In this document: piece by piece, positions 22,201 through 34,100 of the stretch
How positions within the stretch are numbered: position 1 is the stretch's first letter
How the letters are laid out: each line of letters begins with the position of its first letter
Assembly (NCBI RefSeq): GCF_963675165.1
Contig: NC_087383.1
Coordinates: 5,558,839 to 5,622,838, forward strand
From: Halichondria panicea
Lineage: Eukaryota; Porifera; Demospongiae; Suberitida; Halichondriidae
Direction: 5' to 3'
Length of the DNA stretch: 64,000 bases
The notes under the pieces: model-generated
What the model was told of the DNA's origin: nothing
Databases searched by the model: none
What the model saw: only the letters and a program-made list of their open reading frames with translations
Program-made: the position numbers and the translations under genes

Positions 22201-25200
22201 GCAACATTACATCGTTTGTATCCTCAAGTATACATGTCTTACATGATAATTATAATTCCCTTAAACCTAAAGTCTGTAATAAAAGCGCCACGCTAATCAA
22301 GCGCCAAAACTTGAACGGCCTGATTTCTTGGCTCGATTAATAATTTTGTTTGCCAACCACTCTCCAAGTTATTTATGCCTACGCTACGATTTGAACTGCT
22401 CTAAATAAAGTGCCATCACAATTAAACGTCATCTCTTTGTACGCCCAAACATTTTTATGGCAGCTTTCTAAAAGCCATAAGCATGCACTATTATATGACA
22501 ATACATGTACGAACACCATTACACATTATTATTGTACCTTATAATTATACTGCATGCAGATATTACCTGAGTGAGTGTCTCTACCAAAATCTATCTTTTC
22601 TTTTATGGTTCCATTGCTGTCAACATAAAGGAGTGACAATTGAGCACCGCCAACTCCTGACGTCATTTGCAACAACTGCCTAGTCTGTCGTGGTAATAAT
22701 TAATAATTAATGTTAGCACTGCTTGCTTTTTTCACAAAACGTGCTAAGGATTATTGCTGAAAAAACCCTGACACACCTGTTCTCTTTTAAACTGACAGCT
22801 GACGTTCATAGAAGTAAGAGTGTACTTAGCTTCCACATCGAACTCAATTGATTGTTTACCAAGACATCTGATTCTGCAGACGTATTTATGCCCCAATATC
22901 TACAAAACGGTAATTTTCGTTATAAGTCGTAACAATTATAATTAACTTACAGGAGGGGGAATGTACTGTGTTGACAGGTCAAGCTTCTTACTAACTCCCA
23001 CAGGTTGCAGGTATCTACCACTCGGTGGTTTGAGCAAAATTGGACAGGTATGAGTCTAAACAGAATACAAGATGAAGGATAATTGGACACAGGTACGAGT
23101 CTAAACAAATGGATACAAGATGAAGGATGCTATTATCACATTTTGTTTGTATACGGTATAGCGGGTAACTTTTGGGGGAGGGGGGGGCAAAATATTTGTG
23201 GTTCAGTAATATTTCGTGGAATATTTTCGTGGTTGCTGCTTGCACTGCAGTTAACGGTAGGAAAAGTCGCTTTATTCGTAGTCAAAACATTCGTCGTCAG
23301 ACCTTCAACCATGAAAACTTTGCCCCACGAAAATTACCCTCTATAATTATGGTAATAACGAGTGGTTCAAGCTGCGCTGTGCTAATGTCTCTCGCCGTTG
23401 TTTTGCTTTCGCTTAATATAGGACCTGAACATAACCTCGCTTCGCTCGGAATAATTAAAGGGTGTGTCTGCAAAGAGATCAAGTTCACAAATGGCTAGCT
23501 GCTTTAACAGACTCTGACTCTTGTAGCGAACAAAAAGCTAGCGCTTTATTGCAAGGCTAACTCATGTGTTGAATAGAAAGTTTGTGCAAACAGATGATGC
23601 TACGAAAGATTCTGAAGAGACTGCAACAGCCTTCAATGTGAGTCAAACTAGCCATAACTCGAGAAAGAAGCTTTTAATCCACGAATCAAAATCCAAAAGA
23701 ACATGGCTAGAAGCCTATAGAAACTGTTAGTTTTTTTCGTCGCATTACAACCGTTGAGCAGTTACAGCTGGAACAGACACACACGTACACACACACACGT
23801 ACACACGCACACGCACACACACACGCGCACAGGCACACACGCACACACACACACACACACACGTACACACACAGTCAGCTTTACCGTATAGTATACGTAT
23901 CCCTCGTGCGGATACGCCTCGAGGCATAATTATTACAACTAACTTGGTGATGTGAAGCTGCTCTCCAGTCAGTTGGCACTCTGCAGGTGAAACTGTCGCC
24001 TGTGCACTTGTGGTCATACACACACCAACCACAACCAGGGGCATGTTGACAGGAAATACACCTTCAGTTGAGCAAATAATTATGGTATGTGATATGTATG
24101 GTGCACACATGGTCGCATACGTATACACCGATCGCTATTCAAACCTTTTGTATTGTGAGCAGTCAAACACAGTCAACACAGAATTTGAGTTGAATTCAAT
24201 AGACGGGCTGTCATTATCACTTAAAATCCTTACGGACAGCTCTAAAAAAACAGAAAAGTGTACATTGGTAGCAGGGTATGTAGTACCAAGAGCGTATGAG
24301 AAGAGGGCATGCAACTTACAATGTGTACTGTGTATGCGTCGCATTAGTCAACCACCCACTAGGGAATAAAGGCTAGTCAGAGAATAAAGTGCACGTGCAT
24401 TTACTATTTTTAGACGTAAACCCCGCCCATTTAGATTGTAGTTGCATGCCCTCTTCTCTTTATCGCCCTAGGTAGTACTTGGCAAGTAAGATACATATAT
24501 ACTCCCACAGTACGCATGTATTGCATGCACATTCATGCACTAGCTCACGTGTGAAAGAAGTGTTGAGCAGAGTGAGGTTGAAGTTATCACCTACACAAAA
24601 ACTGTCTTGTACTGTCAAGTTGTGAATGGTTTTAGTTATGATGTCTGTGAACACACACGTAAAAGACTCGTTCTTAGTCAAGCTTGGGAACACACTGGTG
24701 CTTGGTATTGTCACAAATGAAACCTGTAGTTTGGAGTCATTCACACGAACTAGACTTGTTAGAGAATGGTTAGTTATTATACATGTAGTTACAAGCATTC
24801 AACAAGTAGGCAGTAATTAATTCATGTATATGCATTGATACATGTATACACAGAAAATGTATAACCTAATGCTAGAAACTCACATTTGATAGCTTTTCTA
24901 TAGTGGAAAACTTGTTACTGAGAGACACATTAACTATGCACTGTTTTTGATTATTTATCCACCGTCCAATCAACTCTGAGGAGCTACACACAAGAGCACG
25001 AGAGCACTTGTTTTCTAACACACACCATCCACACACTGGGTCTTTTATGGCTGCACAGCTGTCACAACTGGAGTACTGGGAACAGTCACTAAAGACCTTG
25101 TAGCGAAAAACCTTCACGAAAAAATATACCATAATAAATCACTATAGCAACAACTATAATTATAGAGATGAGTGTGGGAAGCAGTAAACACATTTCTGTA

Positions 25201-26489
25201 AAGACCTGCCCATCTACATGTACAGTTTTGGAATGGCCAAGCTGTCTAGCTGGATCATGCTTTGCTCTAAGTTGCCAAGTAAGTACTGTTCGTGCTCCCA
25301 GCTAGGACACATAAACACACCAGAAGGTTGATGATGACAGTAATTAATAGCAGCTAGCCAACAGGTTCTACAATAGCAATAATATTATAATTTTATGTGC
25401 ATGTACCAGGATGCAGGGATGTAAGAACTAGAGGGGCTGGGGACATGATGGAGGGCAACTGCACCTCACAGACATTTCAGACGGTGATAAAACTATAAAT
25501 GGATGGGGCTTCACTGCAATCAAGTACATGTAGTGTGTTCGACCATAGATAGAGTACTACTCTATCTATAGTTCAACTACTGTCTCACACATTCTGTAAC
25601 TATGCATGTTACATGTAGTCGGACTGTCCTACAGCTGAAAGGTTATTTTCCACTCTACAGCAAGTTAAGACCTTTTTACGAAGCTTGATGACTCTGCTAG
25701 CTAGATCTAGTGTTGTCCAAGTCGAATTAGTTAATTGATGAAAGCAACGCGGGTGCTGATATGCCTCGGTGCATGTAGGCGCCAAAGCTTTCTGACAATG
25801 AAGCTACATGGAGTACTAAGCAGACTGTTATTAAAATGAATAGGGTCATTTTCGGGGGACAAAATATTTGTTGTTTTTGTAGTCGAAGCTCTGACCACGA
25901 ATATTTTACCCACGAATGAAGCGACCTTGACTACCTTTAGATGCAGTGCAATCAGCACAACCAGAAAAATATTATCCACGAAATGTCTAACTATTTTGTC
26001 CCCTGAAAATTACCAGCTATTTTACGGCAACCCAATGGTGGGAAATGGTTGTGACTATGAACGTTGCTAAAAAATTAACGGAAGCCAAAAGTTCGAAGTC
26101 TGTAAATATTAACGAAACTGTACAGTTTTGCAGCTCTTTTCTGACTCATGCAGCTACCAATACTGTATTATAGCTAGCGTTCTATTACGAGCTAACTACA
26201 GTAGAATTAGAATAGCAAGTTATACATTACTACACACAAAGTCTGACAAAAACCTGTAGTATTAAATGTTACCTCAACATTGGTTGCGATATATATGTGG
26301 TCTTCAGCTTGCTTCAACACCACAACTGGCTGGCTGTGTTCATACTCTTCCACTAGAATAGTGTCACTATCACCACCACTATAATACTGCAAAAGAATAT
26401 GCATAGTTATATGCAGACATAGCAATAGTTGAGAATGTACATCTAAATCAATGTATATATTTACCTTTCGGTGTGCATGCGCAAGCGAG

Positions 26490-26552
<63 letters not shown>

Positions 26553-28566
26553 TGTGTGTGTGAGCATGAGCGTGTGCGTGTGCGTGTGTGACTGTGCGGA
26601 TTGCAGCTGCTCAACGATCAATGAAGTGCAAGTAAGAGTTTTATAGGCTTCTACCGTACTTATTCGATTTAAGACGACACTTTCAGTGGTCGTTTCTTTT
26701 GGAGGTTGAAGTCCTGATGTCGCATATTTGGAGGGTCGCAATCTAATTGGAGGTTACTCAATCTATACTATCCTCGATTATATAGAAATTACACTATTTC
26801 TTGTGGCCTGGAATCGAGGCTATAGTTTGACCTCTATTTAGGACGCGATATAAAAAAAAAACGCAGCAGTCGCTACTTTTAAAGGTCAGAAAATTGGAAG
26901 AGATCGCATATTTGGAGGGTTGTTTTAAATCGAATAAGTACGTTTTTCTTGGATTTTAATTTGAAAAGTAATGCTTGGTTCTCGAGTTATGCTTACTTGG
27001 AATGCCATTGCAGCCTTTTCAGAAGAGTGCGTAGCAAAACTTTTTCACTGAGTGTTGCTACTCTACTTAGTAGTTAGCATAGAATGCTAGCTATTGGTAG
27101 CTGCAAGGGTGAGAAGAGAGCTGCAAGGCTCTGCTGACAGACTTAAACTTTTGGCCTCTTATCATGGTTGATCATTACCCACTCTTTGAGTTGCCCTGTG
27201 ATTCTGGATTCTGAAGACATCAGCACCCGTACCCGCTAGCGCTGTGCTTTCATTTATTATTTAACATACTACATTTAATCACCTTCAGCAAGTAGTGGCC
27301 TGTTGCATTAGAAGCTGCCAAGTATACGAGCATTACATTGTCAGCAGCAACAGCCAAGGAAACATGGACAGAGTAGTTCCATACTTCTACAGCCACTTCT
27401 CCTATAGCGGCAGAGTTCACGGCTAATGCAGGCACAATACCTCCACTTCCCTGGTTGGGTGATCCGAAATTGCAGCGAGACTCTGCAATCTGTAGATACA
27501 TGTAGTGAACAGATCAAGACTCATATGCATAGTGCATTCACACAATAGGTTTGCAGCAAGCCTAATAATAAACAAAAAATGATACCTCCTGGAAAGTTGT
27601 ACAGCTATGACGGTTGTATATAGCCCATGGCAACGGGTTATCATAATCTCCAGAAGAGCATTGATCATAAGCACTATCCAGGATCATGTTAATGCGAGAG
27701 AGGTTGAATGTGCAGTGCCTTGAGTACCGTCGATTAGTTAGTCCTAGCACCATAGTATTGTCAAGTACAAAGACTCCAGTGATGCTGGTTTCTGCAGACA
27801 CAGGTCCGCAAGACAATCGTATCTCGTAAACGTCATATCCTTCAGTACTGAACATCTGATTTCCTTTGTCGCAGATTCTCATGAGAGTAATTTTTGGCAT
27901 AGAATCAGTATCTTCATCACGTCCCACGAAATACACATGGTTGCTGAGTCTGAATGCATTGATAAATGTGCGGTCACGAAAGGATAAGTTGGTTATACTC
28001 AACGATAGGGAGCGAATTCTATTGATTTCCAATGGTATTGGTTCCTCCTCATAATAATCACTGTATAAGTCGTCATCATAAATGATCTCATCAATAGAGA
28101 ACTGTTCTAGTTTTAGAAAACGCAACTGAGGCCCTTGATCAAGTGCACGAAAAGCGATGTAGAAAGAGTTCATTTCTATGTCAGTGAGCAAAACATTTGT
28201 TGGATATCCGAAACTAGCAATGAAAGAATTATCATCTGTGCAGTATCCATCGTCAACCATATAAAACAGAAAGCATTTTCCATAAGCAAAACATACCACC
28301 AATTCAGTTTCATTCTCTCTAATAGCCATACTCAATGCATCATTTCTAGTGGCTTCAACTTGCTGCTTGAATGTCAAGGGAGCCTCATTGAGCAAAGAGA
28401 GATTCCGATGCAGCTGTGTGATACTGCTGCTCCCCAAAATATACACACTCTCAGCAGCAACAACCATATCCATAGGGGCCTCATTTAACATATGAGCTTG
28501 GAGATCTGCAGTGCAGCACAGTAACACGATCCATATCAAATGGTAAGATGCCACAGGCACAGGCAT
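16217..28566 (-). CDS. Plexin-type receptor with short tail and no recognisable RasGAP domain
   Basis: A cell-surface receptor with plexin ectodomain order. Exons (minus): 28566-27586, 27489-27283, 26386-26273, 25111-24884, 24723-24549, 24241-24145, 24061-23944, 23055-22951, 22899-22777, 22675-22567, 21098-20921, 20867-20722, 20677-20413, 19867-19706, 19511-19418, 19293-19042, 18544-18458, 18379-18314, 18226-18036, 17970-17806, 16577-16217. These give 1407 aa with all phases consistent. Signal peptide 1-24; Sema about 35-434; PSI1 DCSQYSSCDSCAAIKDPVCGWC; PSI2 CISCQHAPGCGWCVYDHKC; PSI3 from about 757 (FACGWCTSSGC); four IPT domains from about 808, the first two with GPIQGGT and GPISGGT; TM about 1197-1221. 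The tail has YDYV and YEDI (Y1254, Y1263) and YVDM (Y1340), plus Arg-rich RRDG-like repeats. Plexin tails normally run about 600 residues with a split GAP domain; none is visible here. An alternative ATG at 28620 would precede the signal peptide. Confidence 0.87.
16836..17185 (+). mobile_element. Dispersed repeat with ATGCCTCGGTGTGCATGCGCAAG end, copy in plexin-type intron 20
   Basis: It begins with TATGCCTCGGTGTGCATGCG, has a short TG run at a fixed place, then a body ending near TTACCCACTCTTTGAG. A second copy in the same orientation covers 26464-27197, and inverted relatives lie at 23370-23935, 28977-29265 and 34150-34485. Non-coding. Confidence 0.68.
17468..17673. mobile_element. MITE-like element with AGGGTTTCATCTAG termini
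   Basis: AGGGTTTCATCTAG at the left and CTAGATGAAACCCT at the right are perfect terminal inverted repeats about 206 bp apart, bordered internally by G-rich and C-rich blocks. A second copy in the opposite orientation lies at about 31925-32131. Confidence 0.75.
21421..21600. repeat. Dispersed repeat (GTCGCGTGACGGTAGAAGGG type), copy 1
   Basis: Contains GTCGCGTGACGGTAGAAGGGTG, GAGATATTGGACTGCC and CCTCGATCTCTAAACTTTGTGC. The same string order recurs, shorter and diverged, at about 53755-53920. It lies in the intron between PSI3 and the upstream exon of the plexin-type gene. Confidence 0.6.
23153..23346. mobile_element. MITE-like element with TACGGTATAGCGGG end
   Basis: The left end TATACGGTATAGCGGGTAAC and the right end ACGAAAATTACCCTCTATA are degenerate inverted repeats, with the same internal blocks (AAATATTTGTGG, TTCGTGG, GCCCCACGAAAA) as the element at 14960. 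Confidence 0.6.
23370..23935 (-). mobile_element. Dispersed repeat with embedded CA tract, inverted copy
   Basis: Shares AAGCTGCGCTGTGCTAATGTCTCTCGCC with 34180 and shares TTGAGCAGTTACAGCTGGAA with 29236. The far end reads CCCTCGTGCGGATACGCCTCGAGGCATAAT, as at 35826. A long CA/CGTA tract (23777-23871) sits at the place occupied by TG or CA runs in other copies. Confidence 0.6.
25405..25500. repeat. Short repeat inverted relative to 29440-29522
   Basis: ACCAGGATGCAGGGATGTAAGAACTAGAGGGGCTGGGG here is matched in reverse complement at 29480-29521, where it abuts an A-rich tract. No coding capacity. Confidence 0.55.
25845..26028. mobile_element. Degenerate MITE-like copy (TACCGTATAGCGG family)
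   Basis: Inverted blocks GGTCATTTTCGGGGGACAAAATATTTG and CTATTTTGTCCCCTGAAAATTACC face each other about 180 bp apart. Inside are ACGAATATTTTACCCACGAA-type blocks as in the copy at 14960. Confidence 0.5.
26464..27197 (+). mobile_element. Dispersed repeat with TG array, interrupted by a second element
   Basis: Second full-length relative of 16836-17185, with a TG array at 26493-26550. It is interrupted at about 26652-26943 by a different element. The insert has inverted ends TACCGTACTTATTCGATTTAAG and AAATCGAATAAGTACG; the host repeat resumes after it with CTTGGAATGCCATTGCAGCC. Confidence 0.65.
26652..26943. mobile_element. MITE-like element with ACTTATTCGATTTAAG termini
   Basis: Terminal inverted repeats and subterminal blocks (GGTCGTTTCTTTTGGAGGTT, GTCGCATATTTGGAGGGT) recur in the elements at 40877-41433 and 47895-48190. 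Non-coding. Confidence 0.62.
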
Positions 28567-31139
28567 AGCTAGCTTTTTTGATTCACTCAGCACAGCAATA
28601 GATCTATTAAATAAGCACAAAATCTCTTCCTAGAATCTTTCAGCTAGAGTGCACAGCAAGCTAAATCAACACTCTAATCAGTTTAATACATACACACTAC
28701 ATGTATACGTACTAGTAAGACATGCAAGTGTACAACTGTACAAGTAAACACTTCCTTTAGGGCAAATTCCATTCAAAACATACACTGGGTAGTCTCGAAT
28801 TCCAGCCAGTTCTCAATGTAAGCGTGGGAGGGAGAGAACTATCCGGTGATCATGACTGTCTGGGCATACTTTCTGTCGTCGGACAGAATGTTGGTAGAGT
28901 ATATTCATTGGAGCCTTACACACAAGATTGTATGCACATTAGTTACACACAGAGGAATAAGGGGAGTGTGTGCAAGAGCTAGCTAGCTTTACAGCTCTTT
29001 TCTGACTCTTGTATAGCTAACGAAAAACTAGCGTCTTGGTGCAAAGCTAACTCATATGTTGAATAGAAAGTTTGTGTAAACAGATGATGGTACGAAAGAT
29101 TTTGAAGAGACATACTGCAACAGTCTTCAAACTGGCGATAAAAAAGCTTTAGTATGCTATTCCACGAATCAATATTCAAGAGAACGTGGCTATAGAAGTC
29201 TATAGAAGCTGTTAGTTTCCTCGAATTGCAACCGTTGAGCAGTTATAGCTGGAATATGTAATCAACCTTCAAAGATTCACGTTGTCCGGAACCCCCGAAA
29301 AATGGGCAGAGGGCTCCTTGCTAACAACCCTTATTTTCGTTTTCCCCGCACAAATTTCCATGAGGACAAGTTATAATTTACTGCAGGCTATAATAATAAT
29401 CCGCTTGCATGCAAAACAAAAGCAATTGTATTCGGTAGACGTCTACCGTCTGAAATGTCTGAGGGGCAGTTGTCCCCCATGTTCCCCAGCCCCTCTAGTT
29501 CTTACATCCCTGCATCCTGGTAGAAAAATAAATAATTTAAAAATAAAAAAAATAATTTAAAAAAAATAATTTTAATAAAAACCTTGATAGTCAACCTATA
29601 GAACTCCGAAAATACTTCCTCAATTGTTATTCTAATAGACTAGCTACTAATTTAATTGTTGGGCTTGGAGGAAACCACTCTTCTAAAGGATATCAAGGAA
29701 GGCACCTGTGCTATGTATTAGCTAGGCAAATGGTTGAAGTGAGGCAAGGGGCTGAAGGGATCGATATTGCACCACTCACTGACCCCCTGGCCCTATTATG
29801 AGGGGTGAGTGTGCCAAATTAAAGGAGGATGTTTTTTATCTATGATTCTACACATGCAGGAATTAAAGGAACTATATAGGCCCAATAATTATTTCACCCA
29901 TTAATTCGAAAAATGTGCCTATTATTCTCTGATAATTTTTCCCAATGACAAAATTAAGATAATAATTATAGATCTATACACAGACATAATTATTATGATT
30001 GATTCGTAGTGTTTTGTGACAGTTCAACCCTCTGTGAGCGCCCAACTAAACCAGAGTCGAGTATAAACACCAGATCGGAGCACTTGTTGACTGAACTGAT
30101 CCATAATAATTATTGCCAGGATTGCAGAGCCCCTAGAGAAGCTTGTTATAGCAGTGGACGAAGCTAATTTAAGGTATATAATTATATGCAAGCTCAAGGT
30201 ACGTATGTAGTTGTAGTTACAATGATCAATACAACATTTTACCCGAAGTACAGCATTTTTTGTCACAAAAACCTCATTATGTATTCCTGATTATTTTTAG
30301 ACAGTCACAGTATTATGCTAAAATTATTCCGAGCATTATTTTATCAGGGTCTGAAAGGAACTATGCAGTTAAATTATGCACGTAGTCCATTATACATTAA
30401 ACAAGAGTGTGTAAAATTAATAATTACACAGCAGAAAATGTTTGCGGGTGTAACGCCTTTAACTCGCTAAACAGACAAGTTGCTCTTGATAATAATTATT
30501 CAAAGACTGTGTCCACCCCTCACCATACTAATTAACAATTACAGAGCCGACTATCCTCCGATCATCAATCATGTCCATTATAGAGCAAGGTCGATGGATG
30601 GCAAGGTCCTCATGTGGGCAAGCAGCGTTAACCCCTACAGCTGTGGACCTGAATCTAACATTACAACATGAACTATTTTCACTTACTTTGAACTTTCGCA
30701 TTATTATGTAAAACAAAAATAAAAAATGCTAGCAAAAACTTTTGTGGGTTCTATAATTATTCGTGGTTCAATGACACCCACCAATATAGCTTTGCATGAA
30801 ATACCGGTGTGTGGAGTTAGGCCAGTTTCAATTTCGTGTTGCTCTCCCTCTACATAATTATTATACAAAATCAGAAAATCATTATTAACACGCACCTCAA
30901 GTTGGTAAACACACTAGCTGAAACAGATACGTTAATAATAATTATGTTGTGGCATCGATTCATTTATGGTGCCATTAACACAATAGACAATGGGCAAAAT
31001 TAATAATACTGTCACTAATTTTGACTGTTTGGTGGCTTCATATAATAATTATTATAGTCCAAAAATAACTGCACTGGGTGAGTGATCAGGAATGGGCAGA
31101 CACACACACACACACTAGCTGTCAAACGGCTGCGTGGGG
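28567..31139. other. Intergenic between the plexin-type gene and GCN2
   Basis: 2.6 kb between the plexin-type start and the GCN2 stop, both on the minus strand. It contains a truncated inverted copy of the 16836-type repeat (28977-29265), a short repeat ending in an A-rich tract (29440-29590) and otherwise AT-rich unique sequence. The plexin-type promoter should lie at its left end; no clear element was seen. Confidence 0.6.
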
Positions 31140-34100
31140 TTAGCTCGAGGAGAGAGAGTCGAGATTGTTGAGTACGATTTGACAGATTTCAGCCGAGTGA
31201 CTGTACAGGAACAACATCGGAGCTCTGAGCGACAAACGAGTATATATAATAATTTTTATACTGAATTCGTATGCCTTAATTAACAGTGGAATCTAAGCTT
31301 ATTTATGTACTTATTATTTATAGTAATAATAATTATTACAAGCGTACACTGATGACAACTGACTGACGCATGGCTGAGGTATAATTATAATCGTGTAATA
31401 ATTATATAATTATAATACTGACAGTAATGTTATACACAGAGGGTACAGTATAATTATGTATGTACATGCAGGCATGCCATTACATTCAAAGCCATTCAGT
31501 GACGCTAAATCACGGCAAATAACTCGTGTATCAAGGTCATCAATGGACCTATAGTCAGTAAGTCTAGTCTACACAGATAATAATTAATCACACTTACTTT
31601 CTCCTGCCCTTGAGTAGTTCTTTGATGGACTCGCACACCCTGATGATATACTTCTTGCTGATGTCAGCATATCTGATAGAGAATGAAACAGATTACTTTT
31701 ACACCATCCTAGTTTGACCACCAAAGTGACAGTTCAGAATTGAAGTACTACATGAACCAATTGAGTGGCTTATAATTATAATTATAATAGAGCTAACTAT
31801 TAGTGTACAGCATACTAACGTAATTATATCAAGGCACTTAAAATGTACATGGGTACATACATACTATACGTAGAACATGGGTCTACAGTCTATACACTAA
31901 AAACGTAATGTAAAAACTACCCACCAGGATTAAAAGTTTAGGGGGAAGGTTTGGCATGCGGAAAAATGTTTGGCCACATTTTTTGACCACATCCCCTATT
32001 ACATGTGCTAGTGCATCACAATAGATATAGTTACATATCATGGACAGTACTAATGTGATGTCATTATTCTACAACATTTTTGGGAGAGGGGAAGGTTCAC
32101 CCTTGCCCCCCCCTCACTAGATGAAACCCTGCCCACTGATGAGGGATAGCGTTGACCAAAGTTTCCGAGACTTTACTTACCTTTCACAAATCGACTTGAC
32201 AACTGGTGAAAAATCTTGTTCATTGGAGCCCATCAATTTCTGTGAGTTAATTCTTTGTTTATGTTCTGATAAAGGACCCTCCAATAAGGGACAAATACGG
32301 TACCTCTACAAATTAGGGACAGTGACATTTGCTTTCTGAAATACACCAACATATAAGTGACAATAATTATTAAGGTGACCTTATTGCTCTATATATATCT
32401 GTCAAGCTCAGCACTACATACTCATGATATGTGTATGTATGTATGTATGTATGTATACATGCCGATTGACGTACATTAGATTCAGCAGCCAGTAGACTGA
32501 GATGTTCAGTTTTGAGGTCCACTGCCAATACTTCGAGCGGTTGTTTGGAGGAGAAGGTCTGAATCAGGGGAATCAACTTGGACACGGCCTGCACATGTGT
32601 ACGTGTGTGTGTGTGTGTGTGATCAGAAAAGGGCGTGAGGATACAAATTTGCTATGCTGCACACCTACGACTGAAGTGCATGTATCTAGTAATTATTTTC
32701 AGACACACTTCTAATTATTTCATTTCCACTATTAAATCTCAACACAAAACTGTACTGTTTAAACTACATGTACGTAAACGTGCCTTCAGGGGTTATTACT
32801 GCATTTAGTGAGAACCTAAAAATTGGCTTTCAGTGGTCTACTCGACAGTTTCAAGCCACACCCTCACCTGGTCGTGATACCTCCGCTTCATGTGGCCTGT
32901 AAGTTTCCCCGTGGCCACAATATTCACGTTGATTGGGGGAAGGAGGTTGCTTTGACTGTCCGATGAGCTTAGGCTCCTACCGTATATAGGTACATGCATG
33001 GAGGGAATTATTAGTGCACGAGGCTTCAAATGAACTTCAAATCCAGTATGTAGCTCGAATTGATTAAAATACATAATATGTCGTGGAGCTTTTCATAAGA
33101 GTAATCTTTTGCTCTGAACTCATGGTTACGGGCGACTGCTTAACAATTCATTTGTAGACAAGATTTTAATTTAAAATTTTAGATTTAAAAAAATGGACTT
33201 ACATCATAGACCTTCGGATAGCCATTTCACTTTGGGATATAATTATAGTGATAATTATTCTTATTTTATAGTTTGACAATCACTTGAGGTTACATGTACA
33301 TACATAATTCCCTAATTTGACAATAATATTATGCTAGACAACGATGATCATGTTCCAACCTTGCTGATTCCCTCAACTCGATGGAGTCTGCCCTCTCCAA
33401 GGAGGCCTGTCTCTGAGAGAGATAGTCGCCCAGTTCACTCGTTGTGAGCAGTCTCTCTGTCACCTTACCACTCTCTAGACTACGAACCTTCACCTGTGTG
33501 TGTGTGGGGGGGTGGTGGTTTTGTGTATATATGTGTCTGTGTGGGGGGTGGTTATGTGTGTAGGAAATATTTTGGTCGGCAATTTGTTCAAAATGGGCAT
33601 ACCTAGTAAACAATCACATGATATACTTATGATCTTTAGATGCAGGCCTCCTATAGTATAATTATAGTATTAATATATGCAACAGAATTACTGATGCGCA
33701 TGCACTAATACGTACCTCTAAAACACTCGACCAGAGCGAATATCATGAAACACCACATCACACTGCGCATGTACCTGTTTCCTCTCAAAGTAGAGCGTTC
33801 TGTCAGTGAGCAACACAATGTGCTGAATAAACTGCCTCCGACAAAAGTCTTGAATATCCTCAACATTGTCCAACTCCAGGCTCTCATAGAGGAGGTCTGC
33901 CGCTATCCCCTGGGTCCAAAGGTCACGTACTAGCTGTGAACACTCTCGCTGTAAGGACTCACGTCCTAACCAGCACACAAGAACAGAACACTTCGTCAGC
34001 GAGGGGAGCTGTACAAATGGAAGAGGTATCTTAGACGGAGATTGGTGAGTTCATTCAACAACTATAGGATACTTTTGATAATGAAGTGAGCTTGTCTATT

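Noticed and set aside
22483-24369. Plus-strand frames over the plexin-type exons
   Set aside because: They are shadows of the minus-strand exons; phases and motifs support only the minus strand.
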